This document shows, one piece after another, positions 1 to 5,343 of a stretch of 5,343 nucleotides of DNA (the stretch's first letter is position 1; each line of letters opens with the position of its first letter). The notes under the pieces were generated by a model. That model saw only the letters and a list, made by a program, of their open reading frames with translations. It searched no databases and was not told the DNA's origin. The translations under genes and the position numbers were made by a program. Source of the stretch: Oceanospirillaceae bacterium (lineage in GTDB: Bacteria; Pseudomonadota; Gammaproteobacteria; Pseudomonadales; Balneatricaceae); contig JAGSHA010000244.1 in NCBI GenBank assembly GCA_023954795.1, positions 1 through 5,343 of the forward strand, written 5' to 3'.

Positions 1-141
1 CAGTTCTATACTCGTTTCCAGTGCATTGATATTGTCTGTAGCCAGGCTGGTAACATGTACTCTCTGTTCGCCGTTACCTCTGTTGACGGTATAAAATACG
101 ACAACCCGAAACTCTCTTACCCGCAACAGCACCCCCTATAA
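1..141 (+). CDS. 3' end of an unidentified protein gene (partial)
   Basis: Frame 1 is open from the first base of the window to a TAA at 139-141, giving the last 46 residues of a protein whose start lies outside the window. The tail begins QFYTRFQCIDIVCSQ and ends in a proline/glutamine-rich SYPQQHPL. It contains two cysteines (near tail residues 8 and 13) and no motif I can assign to a family. The stop is 21 nt before the ATG of the MaoC-like gene and no hairpin separates them, so the two are probably in one transcript. The frame is supported by its uninterrupted length to the window edge and by the well-placed Shine-Dalgarno site of the next gene directly after its stop. The function is unknown. 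Confidence 0.6.
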   Translation, partial: QFYTRFQCIDIVCSQAGNMYSLFAVTSVDGIKYDNPKLSYPQQHPL

Positions 142-162
142 AAATAACAAAGGAGCACGGAT

Positions 163-615
163 ATGGATCGTTATCTAGATGACTTTTCCGAAGGTGACCT
201 GTTCAAAGCCCCCGGCTTTACGTTAAGCGAAGGGCAAATATTGGACTTCGCGTTAACCTATGATCCTCAGCCATTCCATATTGACGCGCAAGCGGCATCG
301 GAAAGCCCATACGGAGGATTGATCTCCAGCGGCTTTCAGACACTTGCACTGTGTTTTCGCATGGTTGTTCAGTCAGGCGTCTTTCAGACTGTCAGTATGG
401 GCGGTCCTGGTATTGATGAATTGCGCTTTCTGGCACCTGTCAGGCCGGGCGATACGATCCGCACAACGGCAGAAATCCTTACGGTAAAACCCTCTCGATC
501 CAAACCTGATCGAGGGATTATGCGGATTCAATTTCGAGGCTTTAATCAGCATGGCGACGAAGTGATCAGCTTTATCGTGATTATGCTGGGTAGACGTGAG
601 CCGTCAGCTGAATGA
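163..615 (+). CDS. MaoC-family (hotdog fold) dehydratase / enoyl-CoA hydratase-like protein
   Basis: This is a 150-residue protein of the single-hotdog MaoC/R-hydratase type, about the normal length for stand-alone members. Family members such as PhaJ hydrate trans-2-enoyl-CoA to (R)-3-hydroxyacyl-CoA in the cytoplasm, usually as dimers. The hydratase motif is visible at residues 33-41 (YDPQPFHID). Asp34 and His39 have the same spacing as the catalytic Asp/His pair of PhaJ, and a Gly-Gly-Leu-Ile-Ser-Ser-Gly segment follows at 51-57, where the family has its substrate-loop serine/glycine. LRFLAPVRPGDTI (87-99) is the usual second-half MaoC signature. The start is well supported: AAAGGAG at 149-155 lies 7 nt before the ATG. 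No signal peptide is visible. It follows an unidentified gene by 21 nt. The exact substrate cannot be read from sequence, so a 3-hydroxyacyl-CoA role is inference from the family. Confidence 0.9.
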   Translation: MDRYLDDFSEGDLFKAPGFTLSEGQILDFALTYDPQPFHIDAQAASESPYGGLISSGFQTLALCFRMVVQSGVFQTVSMGGPGIDELRFLAPVRPGDTIRTTAEILTVKPSRSKPDRGIMRIQFRGFNQHGDEVISFIVIMLGRREPSAE

Positions 616-647
616 CATACAGCCCGCCTTTTTCTTGCTGGGTGGGG

Positions 648-676
648 CTTACATTGGCACGGCTTTTGGCTAGAAT
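648..676 (+). promoter_or_regulatory. Candidate promoter of the 61-aa ORF (sigma-54-like, overlapping a sigma-70-like reading)
   Basis: Two overlapping readings are possible. As a sigma-54 site, TTGGCACGG (654-662) is a perfect -24 element, and TTGG at 666-669 sits at exactly the correct spacing for the -12 TTGC, with the last C replaced by G. As a sigma-70 site, CTTACA (648-653) and TAGAAT (671-676) are separated by 17 bp, with 4/6 and 5/6 matches to consensus. Either would start transcription near 681-684, leaving a leader of about 30 nt with a strong Shine-Dalgarno site before the ATG at 714. Which one is used cannot be decided from sequence. Confidence 0.45.
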
Positions 677-713
677 GTGCATATCACGTTGCCACTGATA
701 GGAGGGCTCGTTT

Positions 714-899
714 ATGTCAGATTTAGGTAATGCGCATCCAAAATTTATTGAAGCGATGCAAAAGCTGTCAGCAATGTCAGAAGAAGAGCGCCTGTCGGAG
801 GAGAATAAGGACCTGTTCGAGCAGGCCATGAATTACGCGCCGCTGGATATTCAGCCGCAGTTGGTTGCTATTCGTAAGAAATACGACGAGCTTCACTGA
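714..899 (+). CDS. Small acidic hypothetical protein (61 aa)
   Basis: I do not recognise a named family for this 61-residue protein. It has about 12 acidic and 7 basic residues, no cysteines, no signal peptide and no membrane segment, so it should be a soluble cytoplasmic protein. Residues 8-40 look strongly helical (heptad-like Met/Leu/Phe spacing, SEEERLSEE at 22-30), followed by a proline-containing turn (YAPLDIQPQ, 41-49) and a short charged C-terminal helix. The gene is well supported despite its size: AGGAGG (700-705) lies 8 nt before the ATG, a promoter-like sequence lies at 648-676, and a strong intrinsic terminator begins 25 nt after the stop. It therefore appears to be transcribed alone. 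A reverse-strand frame overlapping this gene lacks comparable signals and is treated as a shadow. Confidence 0.8.
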   Translation: MSDLGNAHPKFIEAMQKLSAMSEEERLSEENKDLFEQAMNYAPLDIQPQLVAIRKKYDELH

Positions 900-923
900 A
901 TACCCTCATCGCTTTTCACACTG

Positions 924-949
924 AAAGCCGCTCATGTAGCGGCTTTTTT
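924..949 (+). terminator. Intrinsic (rho-independent) terminator after the 61-aa ORF
   Basis: A perfect 9-bp stem (AAAGCCGCT, 924-932, with AGCGGCTTT, 938-946) closes a 5-nt loop CATGT and runs into an uninterrupted T tract ending at 949. It begins 25 nt after the stop at 899. The A-rich left flank and T-rich right flank make the strongest activity on the plus strand. Confidence 0.9.
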
Positions 950-1135
950 GTGGGTGTTGTTCAGTGAGCAATCAAATTTCAGTCAACGGTTGGTTTGGGG
1001 CCAAAGTATCATTAAGAAAGACTATACATTTGGTGTTCAGGCGATAGCATAGGCGTTTCAGCAGTTGATTTGAAACAGGGGTACACGGACCGCTCTCCTG
1101 AATCATGCTTCCTTGGGATTCATAAGAGTTGTCAG

Positions 1136-2356
1136 ATGTACCGAATGAACGACCTCGTCGATCAAAATCCCCAAAAACTGATCGGTCTACTCCAAATCGT
1201 AGCGATCACCTCTACCTGTCTTATTCTTTTAGCATCTATATTTGGCACTCACTGGTTATATCAGGGGTATGTGGAAAAGATATCGCGTGAAGATGCGATA
1301 CGCATTAGCGAGCTGATCATCACGATAGAAAACCGTTTCCTCTTGCCTGCCGATAATCTAACGCAGTCTACCTTGTTGCTGGATGAGGCGGCTTTGACTG
1401 AGCTCGATCAACGGATGAGTCAGTTCCTTTCGCCCCACGGGGTGTTGAAAGTGAAGGTGTTTTCGCTAAGCGGAACGGTTTTATACAGCACAGATCATTC
1501 GATTATTAGCCAATCGAATCTTGGTAATCCTGACCTGATGCAGGCGCTTGCAGGCAATGCCAGTTCTAAATTGCAGACAAAAGAGTCGTTTCAGGATATG
1601 TCGTCTGAAACGCGGTTTGATGTGGATGTGGTGGAAACCTACGTGCCTATCATCAACCCTGCTGGTCAAGTCGTTGGTTGTTTTGAAATCTATCAGGATA
1701 CGACGCCCTTTCGAGACGAGGTGATAAAAGGTGTTGTCATGTCTGTTGGCGTGTTGACACTGGTATTAGCCGTTGTGTTTTCGATTGCATATGGCTTTTT
1801 ACGGACAGCCGTACGGCGCCTGTTACAAGCCCAGGAGCGGTTGCACTATTTGGCAATCAGAGATTCGCTGACGGGCTTGTTCAATCGACGTGAGATCGCT
1901 TTGCAGGGCGCTAAGGAATTTGATCGTTATCGCCGTCAGTCTGTTGGGGCAGAATATGCACCGTTCAGCGTGATGATGATTGATATTGATAACTTCAAAG
2001 CGATTAACGATACCTACGGCCATGTAGCCGGAGATCAGGTATTAAGGTTAGTCGCACAGTATCTCAGCGAAGAGATGCGCAGTTACAGTTTGGTGGGACG
2101 TTACGGTGGGGAGGAGTTTGTGGTCGTACTTCCCGGTGGTGGAACGGATGATGCAGGTGCTGTGGCTGAACGTATTCGTGTGGGTATCGCGGAACGTTCT
2201 CTGAAATGCGATGCCTGTGAGACACAGATCACGATTAGCGTTGGGACAGCGGTCGTGAGTGATGAAGACAGGACGTTTGAAGACACCGTACATCGGGCTG
2301 ATCGCTCGCTATATCTGGCTAAAGCGCAAGGTCGCAATCAGGTGGTGGTGTCTTAA
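1136..2356 (+). CDS. Membrane-bound diguanylate cyclase (periplasmic sensor + GGDEF domain)
   Basis: The product should condense two GTP molecules to cyclic di-GMP at the inner-membrane face. Counted from the ATG at 1136 (406 aa), it has a first TM helix at about 15-37, a periplasmic segment at about 45-195 of the size of PDC/Cache-type sensors, a second TM helix at about 198-221, and a C-terminal GGDEF domain at about 235-406. The domain has DSLTGLFNRR (243-252), metal-binding Asp283 in MMIDIDNFK, the NDTYGHVAGD segment (291-300) and an intact active-site GGEEF (324-328), so it is probably active. The inhibitory I-site position reads RSYS (315-318) instead of RxxD. The frame extends upstream to a TTG at 1070, but that codon has no close Shine-Dalgarno; AAGAG (1124-1128) lies 7 nt before ATG 1136, and another ATG lies at 1145. 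The 236 bp between the previous stop and this start hold the small-ORF terminator and no clear promoter. The ligand sensed is unknown. Confidence 0.9.
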   Translation: MYRMNDLVDQNPQKLIGLLQIVAITSTCLILLASIFGTHWLYQGYVEKISREDAIRISELIITIENRFLLPADNLTQSTLLLDEAALTELDQRMSQFLSPHGVLKVKVFSLSGTVLYSTDHSIISQSNLGNPDLMQALAGNASSKLQTKESFQDMSSETRFDVDVVETYVPIINPAGQVVGCFEIYQDTTPFRDEVIKGVVMSVGVLTLVLAVVFSIAYGFLRTAVRRLLQAQERLHYLAIRDSLTGLFNRREIALQGAKEFDRYRRQSVGAEYAPFSVMMIDIDNFKAINDTYGHVAGDQVLRLVAQYLSEEMRSYSLVGRYGGEEFVVVLPGGGTDDAGAVAERIRVGIAERSLKCDACETQITISVGTAVVSDEDRTFEDTVHRADRSLYLAKAQGRNQVVVS

Positions 2357-2368
2357 GTAGCGAGATGC

Positions 2369-2403
2369 GCCTGACAGTGGATAGAACCTATTTACTGTCA
2401 GGC
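2369..2403. terminator. Long hairpin between convergent genes, probable terminator
   Basis: GCCTGACAGT (2369-2378) pairs perfectly with ACTGTCAGGC (2394-2403). On the plus-strand RNA the stem continues inward through two G-U pairs and ATAG/CTAT to an AAC loop (2385-2387), giving about 16 bp in all. It lies 12 nt after the cyclase stop and 12 nt beyond the stop of the minus-strand gene. Neither strand has a strong U tract after the stem, so it may work poorly as a classical intrinsic terminator and instead limit read-through or protect the 3' ends. Confidence 0.6.
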
Positions 2404-2415
2404 CTTATGATTAGG

Positions 2416-3066
2416 TTATTCAGCGATGTTCGCGTCTGCGCTGGTGTCTGATTGTTCAGAGCCACCGTTATCCAGTCGGAACTGTTCCAGTTTCTCGACA
2501 ACCAGATCATAGGTTTGGTCAATATTTCCGGCAATATCGTCCGTCAATGCACCCATACCGTCGAGTATTTCTCGTGCTTCGCCAAAGCCCTGCAAGATAC
2601 CGCCACCGATAACATCGGTGAAGTGGTCTACCAGTTCACTGCCTTGTAGCTCCGGGTTGGCTTCCTGAAAGCGTGAAAATAAACCCGTGGTGAGCGACAC
2701 AATGCGGTCTGCGGTGGCTTCAGGGGACACATCGAGTCCACTTTCCACTGCATTGTCCAGCGCTCGCGGTCCCAAGTCAGGTTCCAGAATCTCGTTGATT
2801 TTCTCTGTTGCGGCTTTAAATACAAGTGCCAGAGAGTCATTGCCAGCGTTGATGTTTACTTGCAGTGAGGCTTCTACGATTGAGCGGTTAAGTTCTGTTT
2901 TAGCCTGCTGCTGAGGTGTCATCGCCGCAGTGCTTTCCGCGCGTTCTGCCCGCTTAGCTTCATTTTTTTCATGGGCCTGTTGCGACACATGTTGTCCAAA
3001 TGGCTGCGGTTTGTCGGATTGTTTGGCTTGTACAGATACGGACTGGCCGAAATTATTGATGCTCAT
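2416..3066 (-). CDS. DUF5610-like hypothetical protein
   Basis: This 216-residue protein of unknown function resembles, from memory, the DUF5610 proteins of marine Gammaproteobacteria; the SPEATADRIVSLTTGLFSRF segment (114-133) is the part I recognise. Residues 1-58 are a polar, probably disordered N-terminus rich in Gln, Lys, Glu and Ala (KQSDKPQPFGQHVSQQAHEK, 15-34). The conserved-looking core runs from about 55 to 195 and is predicted mostly helical. The C-terminus (198-216) is acidic and low complexity. There is no signal peptide, TM helix or cysteine. Upstream of the ATG, on the minus strand, lies the purine-rich AAGAGAAGATAGGT, in which AAGAG is 9 nt from the start, supporting this start. 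It converges with the cyclase gene and diverges from the phosphatase-like gene, so it is transcribed alone. No biochemical role can be inferred; a comparison to DUF5610 by HMM search would settle the family. Confidence 0.8.
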   Translation of the reverse strand: MSINNFGQSVSVQAKQSDKPQPFGQHVSQQAHEKNEAKRAERAESTAAMTPQQQAKTELNRSIVEASLQVNINAGNDSLALVFKAATEKINEILEPDLGPRALDNAVESGLDVSPEATADRIVSLTTGLFSRFQEANPELQGSELVDHFTDVIGGGILQGFGEAREILDGMGALTDDIAGNIDQTYDLVVEKLEQFRLDNGGSEQSDTSADANIAE

Positions 3067-3278
3067 ACCTATCTTCTCTTTGGCGATTCTTGGCAGTATC
3101 CCATGTTATCGGCAGGTGTGCGAAACCATTGACTGAATATTACTCAACATTAGCAAAGTTATCTTGATTCAGTTTTGATTAACAAAATTATATTAGTATT
3201 CATAGTTTGAACTGGGAGCGGTGTGTTTGGTCACAAGCTCCGATATGCTTACGCTAACTCACTGATAGAACAGGCAGT
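3067..3278. promoter_or_regulatory. Divergent intergenic region with AT-rich core and imperfect palindrome
   Basis: This 212-bp gap lies between the divergent starts at 3066 (minus) and 3279 (plus), so it should contain promoters for both. An AT-rich core at about 3135-3210 carries two TTGATT hexamers (3164-3169 and 3175-3180), each a 4/6 match to a -35 element. TATATT (3189-3194) is a 5/6 match to -10, but its spacing from the first hexamer is 19 bp and from the second only 8 bp; TATTCA (3197-3202) lies 16 bp from the second but matches poorly. TTTTGATTAACAAAA (3173-3187) is an imperfect palindrome with 5-bp outer arms, a possible operator. I could not pick a convincing minus-strand promoter. 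Confidence 0.4.
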
Positions 3279-5201
3279 ATGGAAGTCATTATGGTTGATG
3301 CGTTACCGGAACTCATTGCAGGACCCGTGGTAAGACGGTTGCAGCCGGAGCAGATGGTGCTTTGGTTTGTATGCTCCCGGCAGGTTGATGTAGTGCTGGA
3401 GCTATACAGAGAGGATGGAGCGGTCGAAAGCTATCCGCTTAACGGTTCGAACACTGAGATACTGCCGATCGGTGAGCGTGCGTATGTCTATCTGGTCAAT
3501 GTGATACCCAATAGCCGATTACCGTTAGGGGAACGCTTTGAATATGATCTGAAGTTCTCAGGTGATGAGGGCACGCAGGGGTTGGCGCAGTTACAACCGA
3601 CGTTGCTTTATCCCGGAGAGTCCCGTCCTTCACTCGTGATTAAGTCCCGGTTGGACAAGGTCCTGCACGGTTCCTGTCGTAAGCCTCATTACCCCAGCGA
3701 TGATGGTTTGTTGCAGGCGGATCTGGTTTTGCAATCGTCGGTACATAATGCCGAGGAGCGTCCCGCGCTGCTGTTGATGAGTGGTGATCAGATCTATGCC
3801 GATGATGTGGCAGGCCCCATGTTGACGGCCATTCATCAGGTTATTGAGTTGTTGGGGCTGCAGAGTGAAACCCTGACCGGTGCAACGGTTAAAGACAGTG
3901 ACGAGCTGTATCGTAATACCTGTTGTTACTATCAACGCGAAAACCTGCTGCCTCACAATCGAGCGAATGAAACCCTTCGGGACAAGTTCTTTGGTGGTGC
4001 GAAAAAGCCGATCTTTACCGCTGACGGGGCGCATAACCATCTGATTACGCTAGGTGAAGTGTTGGCGATGTACCTGTTGGTATGGTCGCCCTCATTGTGG
4101 GCCTATGTGAAAACCAATGTGAGTGATGTCGATGAAAACTATCGTGATCGCTATCTGGAAGAGCAGAAGCAGCTCGCGCATTTTGCTGAAGGTTTGCCGC
4201 GGGTACAGCGGGCGATGGCTCATCTGCCGGTATATATGATCTTTGATGACCATGACGTGACGGATGATTGGAATCTGACGCGTGGCTGGGAAGACGCGGC
4301 ATATGGTCATCCCTTCTCGCGCCGGATCATTGGCAATGCATTGATTGGCTATTGGGTATGCCAGGGCTGGGGTAATGCGCCGCAGCATTTCACTGATGAG
4401 GTGATACCGTCCGTGCGTAACTATTTCGATACGCCGGATAACATGCAGCAGGATGCTTTGATTGACTGTTTGCTGGATTTTGGGCACTGGCATTACACTT
4501 TGCCCACGTCGCCAAAGCTGGTGGTGCTGGACACCCGTACCCACCGTTGGTGGTCGGAGAATAGCTTGTCCAAACCGTCCGGGTTGATGGATTGGGAGAC
4601 AATGTCTGAACTGCAGCAGGAGTTGATTGACGAGTCGGCCGTCGTCATCGTGTCACCCGCCCCGATTTTTGGTGTAAAACTGATAGAAACCATCCAGCGT
4701 GTATTTACCTATTTTGGCCACGCGTTGACGGTGGATGCGGAAAACTGGATGGCGCACCCGGGCTCAGCCAGTACCTTGCTGAATATTATCCGTCATCCGA
4801 AAACACCGCAGAATTTTGTAATCCTCTCAGGGGATGTGCATTACTCGTTTGTCTACGATGTCGTGGTCCGTCATCGGAAGAACAGTCCAAGTATCTGGCA
4901 GATTACCTGTAGTGGGATGAAGAACGAGTTTCCGTCTAAATTGTTGCCATGGTTAGATCGTATTAACCGAATGCTTTACGGTAGCCGGTCACCGCTGAAC
5001 TGGTTCACTAAACGCCGTCATATGCGTATCAAAGCCCGGCGTCCGACAGAAGAACCTAATCATCTGCACAACGGCAGCGGTTTGGGGTTGGTTTATTTAG
5101 GACCGGAAGGTCAACCAACTTCCATCAGTGTGTTGGGTGCAAATGGCAGCCGCACTCACTTTCCCGATCCAAAAGGCGAACAGCCTCTGGTCAGTGACTA
5201 G
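3279..5201 (+). CDS. PhoD-like metallophosphatase family protein (leaderless, 640 aa)
   Basis: This protein carries the motif series of PhoD/alkaline phosphatase D-type metallophosphatases. In order: GSC (131-133, Cys133 where PhoD has a metal-binding Cys), SGDQIYADD (168-176, Asp170), IFDDHDVTDDW (321-331), VLDTRTH (416-422), SPAP (459-462) and LSGDVHYS (516-523, Asp519 and His521). The first 110 residues look like a beta-rich N-terminal domain of the sort found before the catalytic domain in this family. Between the second and third motifs lies an insertion of about 145 residues containing a hydrophobic stretch (255-277). The C-terminus has a basic patch (about 570-588). No Sec or Tat signal is visible, so the protein is predicted cytoplasmic or peripherally membrane-associated, unlike classical secreted PhoD; the substrate is unknown. 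The start is uncertain: ATG 3279 has only AGG 4 nt upstream, while ATG 3291 has GGAAG 5 nt upstream and would give 636 aa. The reading frame is intact, with a terminator at its stop. Confidence 0.88.
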   Translation: MEVIMVDALPELIAGPVVRRLQPEQMVLWFVCSRQVDVVLELYREDGAVESYPLNGSNTEILPIGERAYVYLVNVIPNSRLPLGERFEYDLKFSGDEGTQGLAQLQPTLLYPGESRPSLVIKSRLDKVLHGSCRKPHYPSDDGLLQADLVLQSSVHNAEERPALLLMSGDQIYADDVAGPMLTAIHQVIELLGLQSETLTGATVKDSDELYRNTCCYYQRENLLPHNRANETLRDKFFGGAKKPIFTADGAHNHLITLGEVLAMYLLVWSPSLWAYVKTNVSDVDENYRDRYLEEQKQLAHFAEGLPRVQRAMAHLPVYMIFDDHDVTDDWNLTRGWEDAAYGHPFSRRIIGNALIGYWVCQGWGNAPQHFTDEVIPSVRNYFDTPDNMQQDALIDCLLDFGHWHYTLPTSPKLVVLDTRTHRWWSENSLSKPSGLMDWETMSELQQELIDESAVVIVSPAPIFGVKLIETIQRVFTYFGHALTVDAENWMAHPGSASTLLNIIRHPKTPQNFVILSGDVHYSFVYDVVVRHRKNSPSIWQITCSGMKNEFPSKLLPWLDRINRMLYGSRSPLNWFTKRRHMRIKARRPTEEPNHLHNGSGLGLVYLGPEGQPTSISVLGANGSRTHFPDPKGEQPLVSD

Positions 5202-5211
5202 AGGCATTTTT
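5183..5211 (+). terminator. Intrinsic terminator overlapping the stop codon of the metallophosphatase gene
   Basis: GCCTCTGGTC (5183-5192) pairs with GACTAGAGGC (5196-5205) through 10 bp including one G-U pair, closing a 3-nt loop. An A and then five T residues (5207-5211) follow. The TAG stop (5199-5201) lies in the right arm, so the last codons of the gene and its stop form the hairpin. Confidence 0.75.
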
Positions 5212-5222
5212 GAGTGGCTCTA

Positions 5223-5247
5223 ATGCGAGCTTTCCAAGATGCGAGCT
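5223..5247. repeat. Tandem 9-bp direct repeat ATGCGAGCT
   Basis: ATGCGAGCT occurs at 5223-5231 and again at 5239-5247, a 16-bp period (about one and a half helical turns). It lies in the intergenic region upstream of the probable gene start at 5316. It could be a regulator binding site or a chance duplication; no clear -35/-10 pair accompanies it, although TATAAC (5259-5264) is -10-like. Confidence 0.5.
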
Positions 5248-5315
5248 AGTGAACGCGGTATAACCTCCTCTTTTCCTTCGTAAGTCCTCTTACTATTAGA
5301 TATTGCAGGATAATT

Positions 5316-5343
5316 ATGGCGTTTCGGATTTGTACTGCGTTGC
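5316..5343 (+). CDS. Probable start of a further gene (partial, cut by window end)
   Basis: An ATG at 5316 is preceded by AGGA (5307-5310) at a 5-nt spacing and stays open for nine codons (MAFRICTAL) to the window edge. The preceding gene is already closed by a terminator and the spacer shows a repeat and a -10-like hexamer, which fits a new transcription unit. Too little is present to assign a function or exclude a chance ORF. Confidence 0.4.

Noticed and set aside
621..650. Possible terminator hairpin after the MaoC-like gene (AGCCCGCC...GGGTGGGGCT)
   Set aside because: The T-run is in the loop rather than after the stem and the pairing is interrupted, so it is not a convincing terminator.
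581..829. Minus-strand ORF of 82 codons overlapping the end of the MaoC-like gene and the 61-aa ORF
   Set aside because: Its composition looks non-coding, and the plus-strand small ORF has a better ribosome site, a promoter candidate and a terminator.
994..1005. Short inverted repeat TTTGG-GG-CCAAA upstream of the cyclase gene
   Set aside because: Only 5-bp arms, no second copy and no clear promoter next to it; chance occurrence is likely.
1070..1135. N-terminal extension of the cyclase from a TTG codon at 1070
   Set aside because: There is no Shine-Dalgarno within a usable distance, and ATG 1136 has AAGAG at a 7-nt spacing with a normal N-terminus before the first TM helix.
2452..3136. Several plus-strand ORFs opposite the DUF5610-like gene
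   Set aside because: They give unstructured, Ser/Ala/Cys-rich translations typical of shadows, while the minus-strand frame has a recognisable domain segment and a ribosome site.
3175..3188. FNR/Anr-type site (TTGAT-N4-ATCAA)
   Set aside because: The left half matches, but the right half reads AAAAT instead of ATCAA.
3630..4040. Minus-strand ORF of 136 codons inside the metallophosphatase gene
   Set aside because: It is antisense to a strongly supported coding region with recognised motifs; the open frame is explained by the codon use of the sense gene.
4092..4544. Minus-strand ORF of 150 codons inside the metallophosphatase gene
   Set aside because: Same reason: it lies opposite the DDHDVTDDW motif region of the sense gene and has no domain I recognise.

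Overview
This window looks like a stretch of gammaproteobacterial chromosome, probably from a marine or aquatic lineage. Three things suggest this: a DUF5610-like protein, which I recall mainly from marine Gammaproteobacteria; a membrane-anchored GGDEF diguanylate cyclase; and compact genes with clear Shine-Dalgarno sites and a GC content that is neither high nor low. The sequence alone does not fix the genus. There are no rRNA or tRNA genes, CRISPR arrays, insertion sequences, phage genes or recognisable defence genes.

Layout from left to right: (1) the 3' end of an unidentified plus-strand gene (1-141) is followed 21 nt later by a complete MaoC/hotdog-fold dehydratase gene (163-615), and the two are probably co-transcribed. 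(2) A 61-residue acidic protein gene (714-899) has its own promoter-like sequence and a textbook intrinsic terminator (924-949), so it looks like a single-gene transcription unit. (3) A two-TM diguanylate cyclase with a periplasmic sensor segment (best start 1136, end 2356) converges on (4) a minus-strand DUF5610-like protein gene (2416-3066), with a long hairpin (2369-2403) between their stop codons. (5) A partly AT-rich divergent intergenic region (3067-3278) separates the DUF5610 gene from (6) a large plus-strand PhoD-like metallophosphatase gene (about 3279-5201). The terminator hairpin of that gene starts inside its last codons. (7) A short intergenic region carries a 9-bp direct repeat and leads into what looks like the start of another gene at 5316, cut by the window edge.

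The genes do not form an obvious single pathway. The dehydratase suggests acyl-CoA metabolism, the GGDEF protein makes the second messenger c-di-GMP, and the phosphatase-like protein is predicted to be cytoplasmic with an unknown substrate. The most notable points are the near-consensus sigma-54 element in front of the small ORF, the degenerate inhibitory I-site of the cyclase, and the leaderless PhoD-like enzyme with a large insertion and a hydrophobic stretch. I see no convincing evidence of a new multi-gene system here.
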